This document shows, piece after piece, positions 12,181-12,438 of a DNA stretch of 12,438 bases; the stretch's first letter is position 1, and every line of letters starts with the position of its first letter. The notes under the pieces are model-generated. The model did not search any database, had not been told where the DNA came from, and was given only the letters and a program-made list of their open reading frames with translations. The DNA comes from Candidatus Parcubacteria bacterium (GTDB lineage Bacteria; Patescibacteriota; Minisyncoccia; Phycocordibacterales; Phycocordibacteraceae), in assembly GCA_022616215.1 (NCBI GenBank), contig JAKEFE010000029.1:1-12438 (forward strand). The letters run 5' to 3'. Both the position numbers and the translations under genes were made by a program.

Positions 12181-12438
12181 GAAAGTTTCGTGTTTTCTCC
12201 TCCTATGAGTTCAAGGAAAATGTCTTCAAGCTTCTTCCCTTCGTGGCGGTCCATGAGCGATTTCGTGGGCTCATCAGCAATGACTTCACCCTTATTGATG
12301 ATGGCAACGTGGCGCGAGAGCTGTTCGGCCTCTTCAAGGTAGTGGGTGGTGAGCACGATGGTTGTTCCTTCCCCGTTGATGCGTCGCAGATACTCCCACA
12401 TCCCGCGACGAAGCTCTACGTCTACTCCCGCCGTCGGC
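12177..12438 (-). CDS. ABC transporter ATP-binding protein, C-terminal part (5' end outside window)
   Basis: The visible 86 codons begin just after the Walker B region: PTAGVDVELRRGMWEYLR is the D-loop and following helix, and VLTTHYLEEAE contains the H-loop histidine. The rest (HVAIINKGEVIADEPTKSLM) is the usual end of an exporter ATPase of the CcmA/DrrA type. Walker A, Q-loop and signature motif lie outside the window. It is paired with the ABC-2 permease by a 4-nt overlap. Confidence 0.92.
   Translation of the reverse strand, partial: PTAGVDVELRRGMWEYLRRINGEGTTIVLTTHYLEEAEQLSRHVAIINKGEVIADEPTKSLMDRHEGKKLEDIFLELIGGENTKLS

Overview
The window looks like a piece of a small-genome bacterial chromosome, most likely from the Patescibacteria/CPR group (Parcubacteria-like). 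This is an inference from gene content and style: very short intergenic gaps, a cell-wall and surface gene set mixed with uncharacterised families, and genes whose start codon lies 6-8 nt behind a -10 box with no Shine-Dalgarno sequence. No rRNA, tRNA, CRISPR array or transposase gene was seen.

Layout. (1) 2-361: the C-terminal part of undecaprenyl-diphosphatase UppP (+), converging on and overlapping the 3' end of a SET-domain methyltransferase gene (-). That gene lies 5 nt behind a repeat-containing protein of unknown function (-). (2) 1544-4282: a secreted GH18 glycosidase-like protein (-), divergent from a transglutaminase-like protein and a membrane-anchored D,D-carboxypeptidase of the VanY type (both +). 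(3) 4283-5719: a small basic ORF with its own SD and terminator, a Nudix hydrolase, and an exported 3D-domain protein, all on -, with a perfect bidirectional terminator between the last two. (4) 6040-11022: a class I ribonucleotide reductase locus read right to left: nrdA (alpha), a DUF1653-like small gene overlapping its stop, a 24-codon ORF that looks like a truncated copy of that small gene, an ECF-type sigma factor, then nrdB (beta) with all metal ligands and the radical tyrosine. (5) 11410-12438: an ABC-2 permease and the end of its ATPase, overlapping by ATGA.

How they may work together: UppP (lipid carrier recycling), GH18, VanY-type peptidase and 3D protein all point to cell-envelope building and remodelling. 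NrdA/NrdB make dNTPs, and the Nudix enzyme may clean the nucleotide pool. The sigma factor between nrdA and nrdB has no visible anti-sigma partner.

Most notable non-coding signals: (a) two long imperfect palindromes of about 150-160 bp (5876-6027 and 11244-11402), each just behind the stop codon of a minus-strand gene. They share an apical loop motif while their stems differ in sequence but still pair. (b) A repeated -10/N6-8/ATG arrangement in front of seven ORFs, suggesting widespread leaderless mRNAs. (c) A partial tandem copy of the DUF1653-like gene start upstream of the sigma factor. (d) An odd leader on the 3D-domain gene, with a terminator-like hairpin that, read in frame, also encodes the basic N-region a signal peptide would need but has no start codon.
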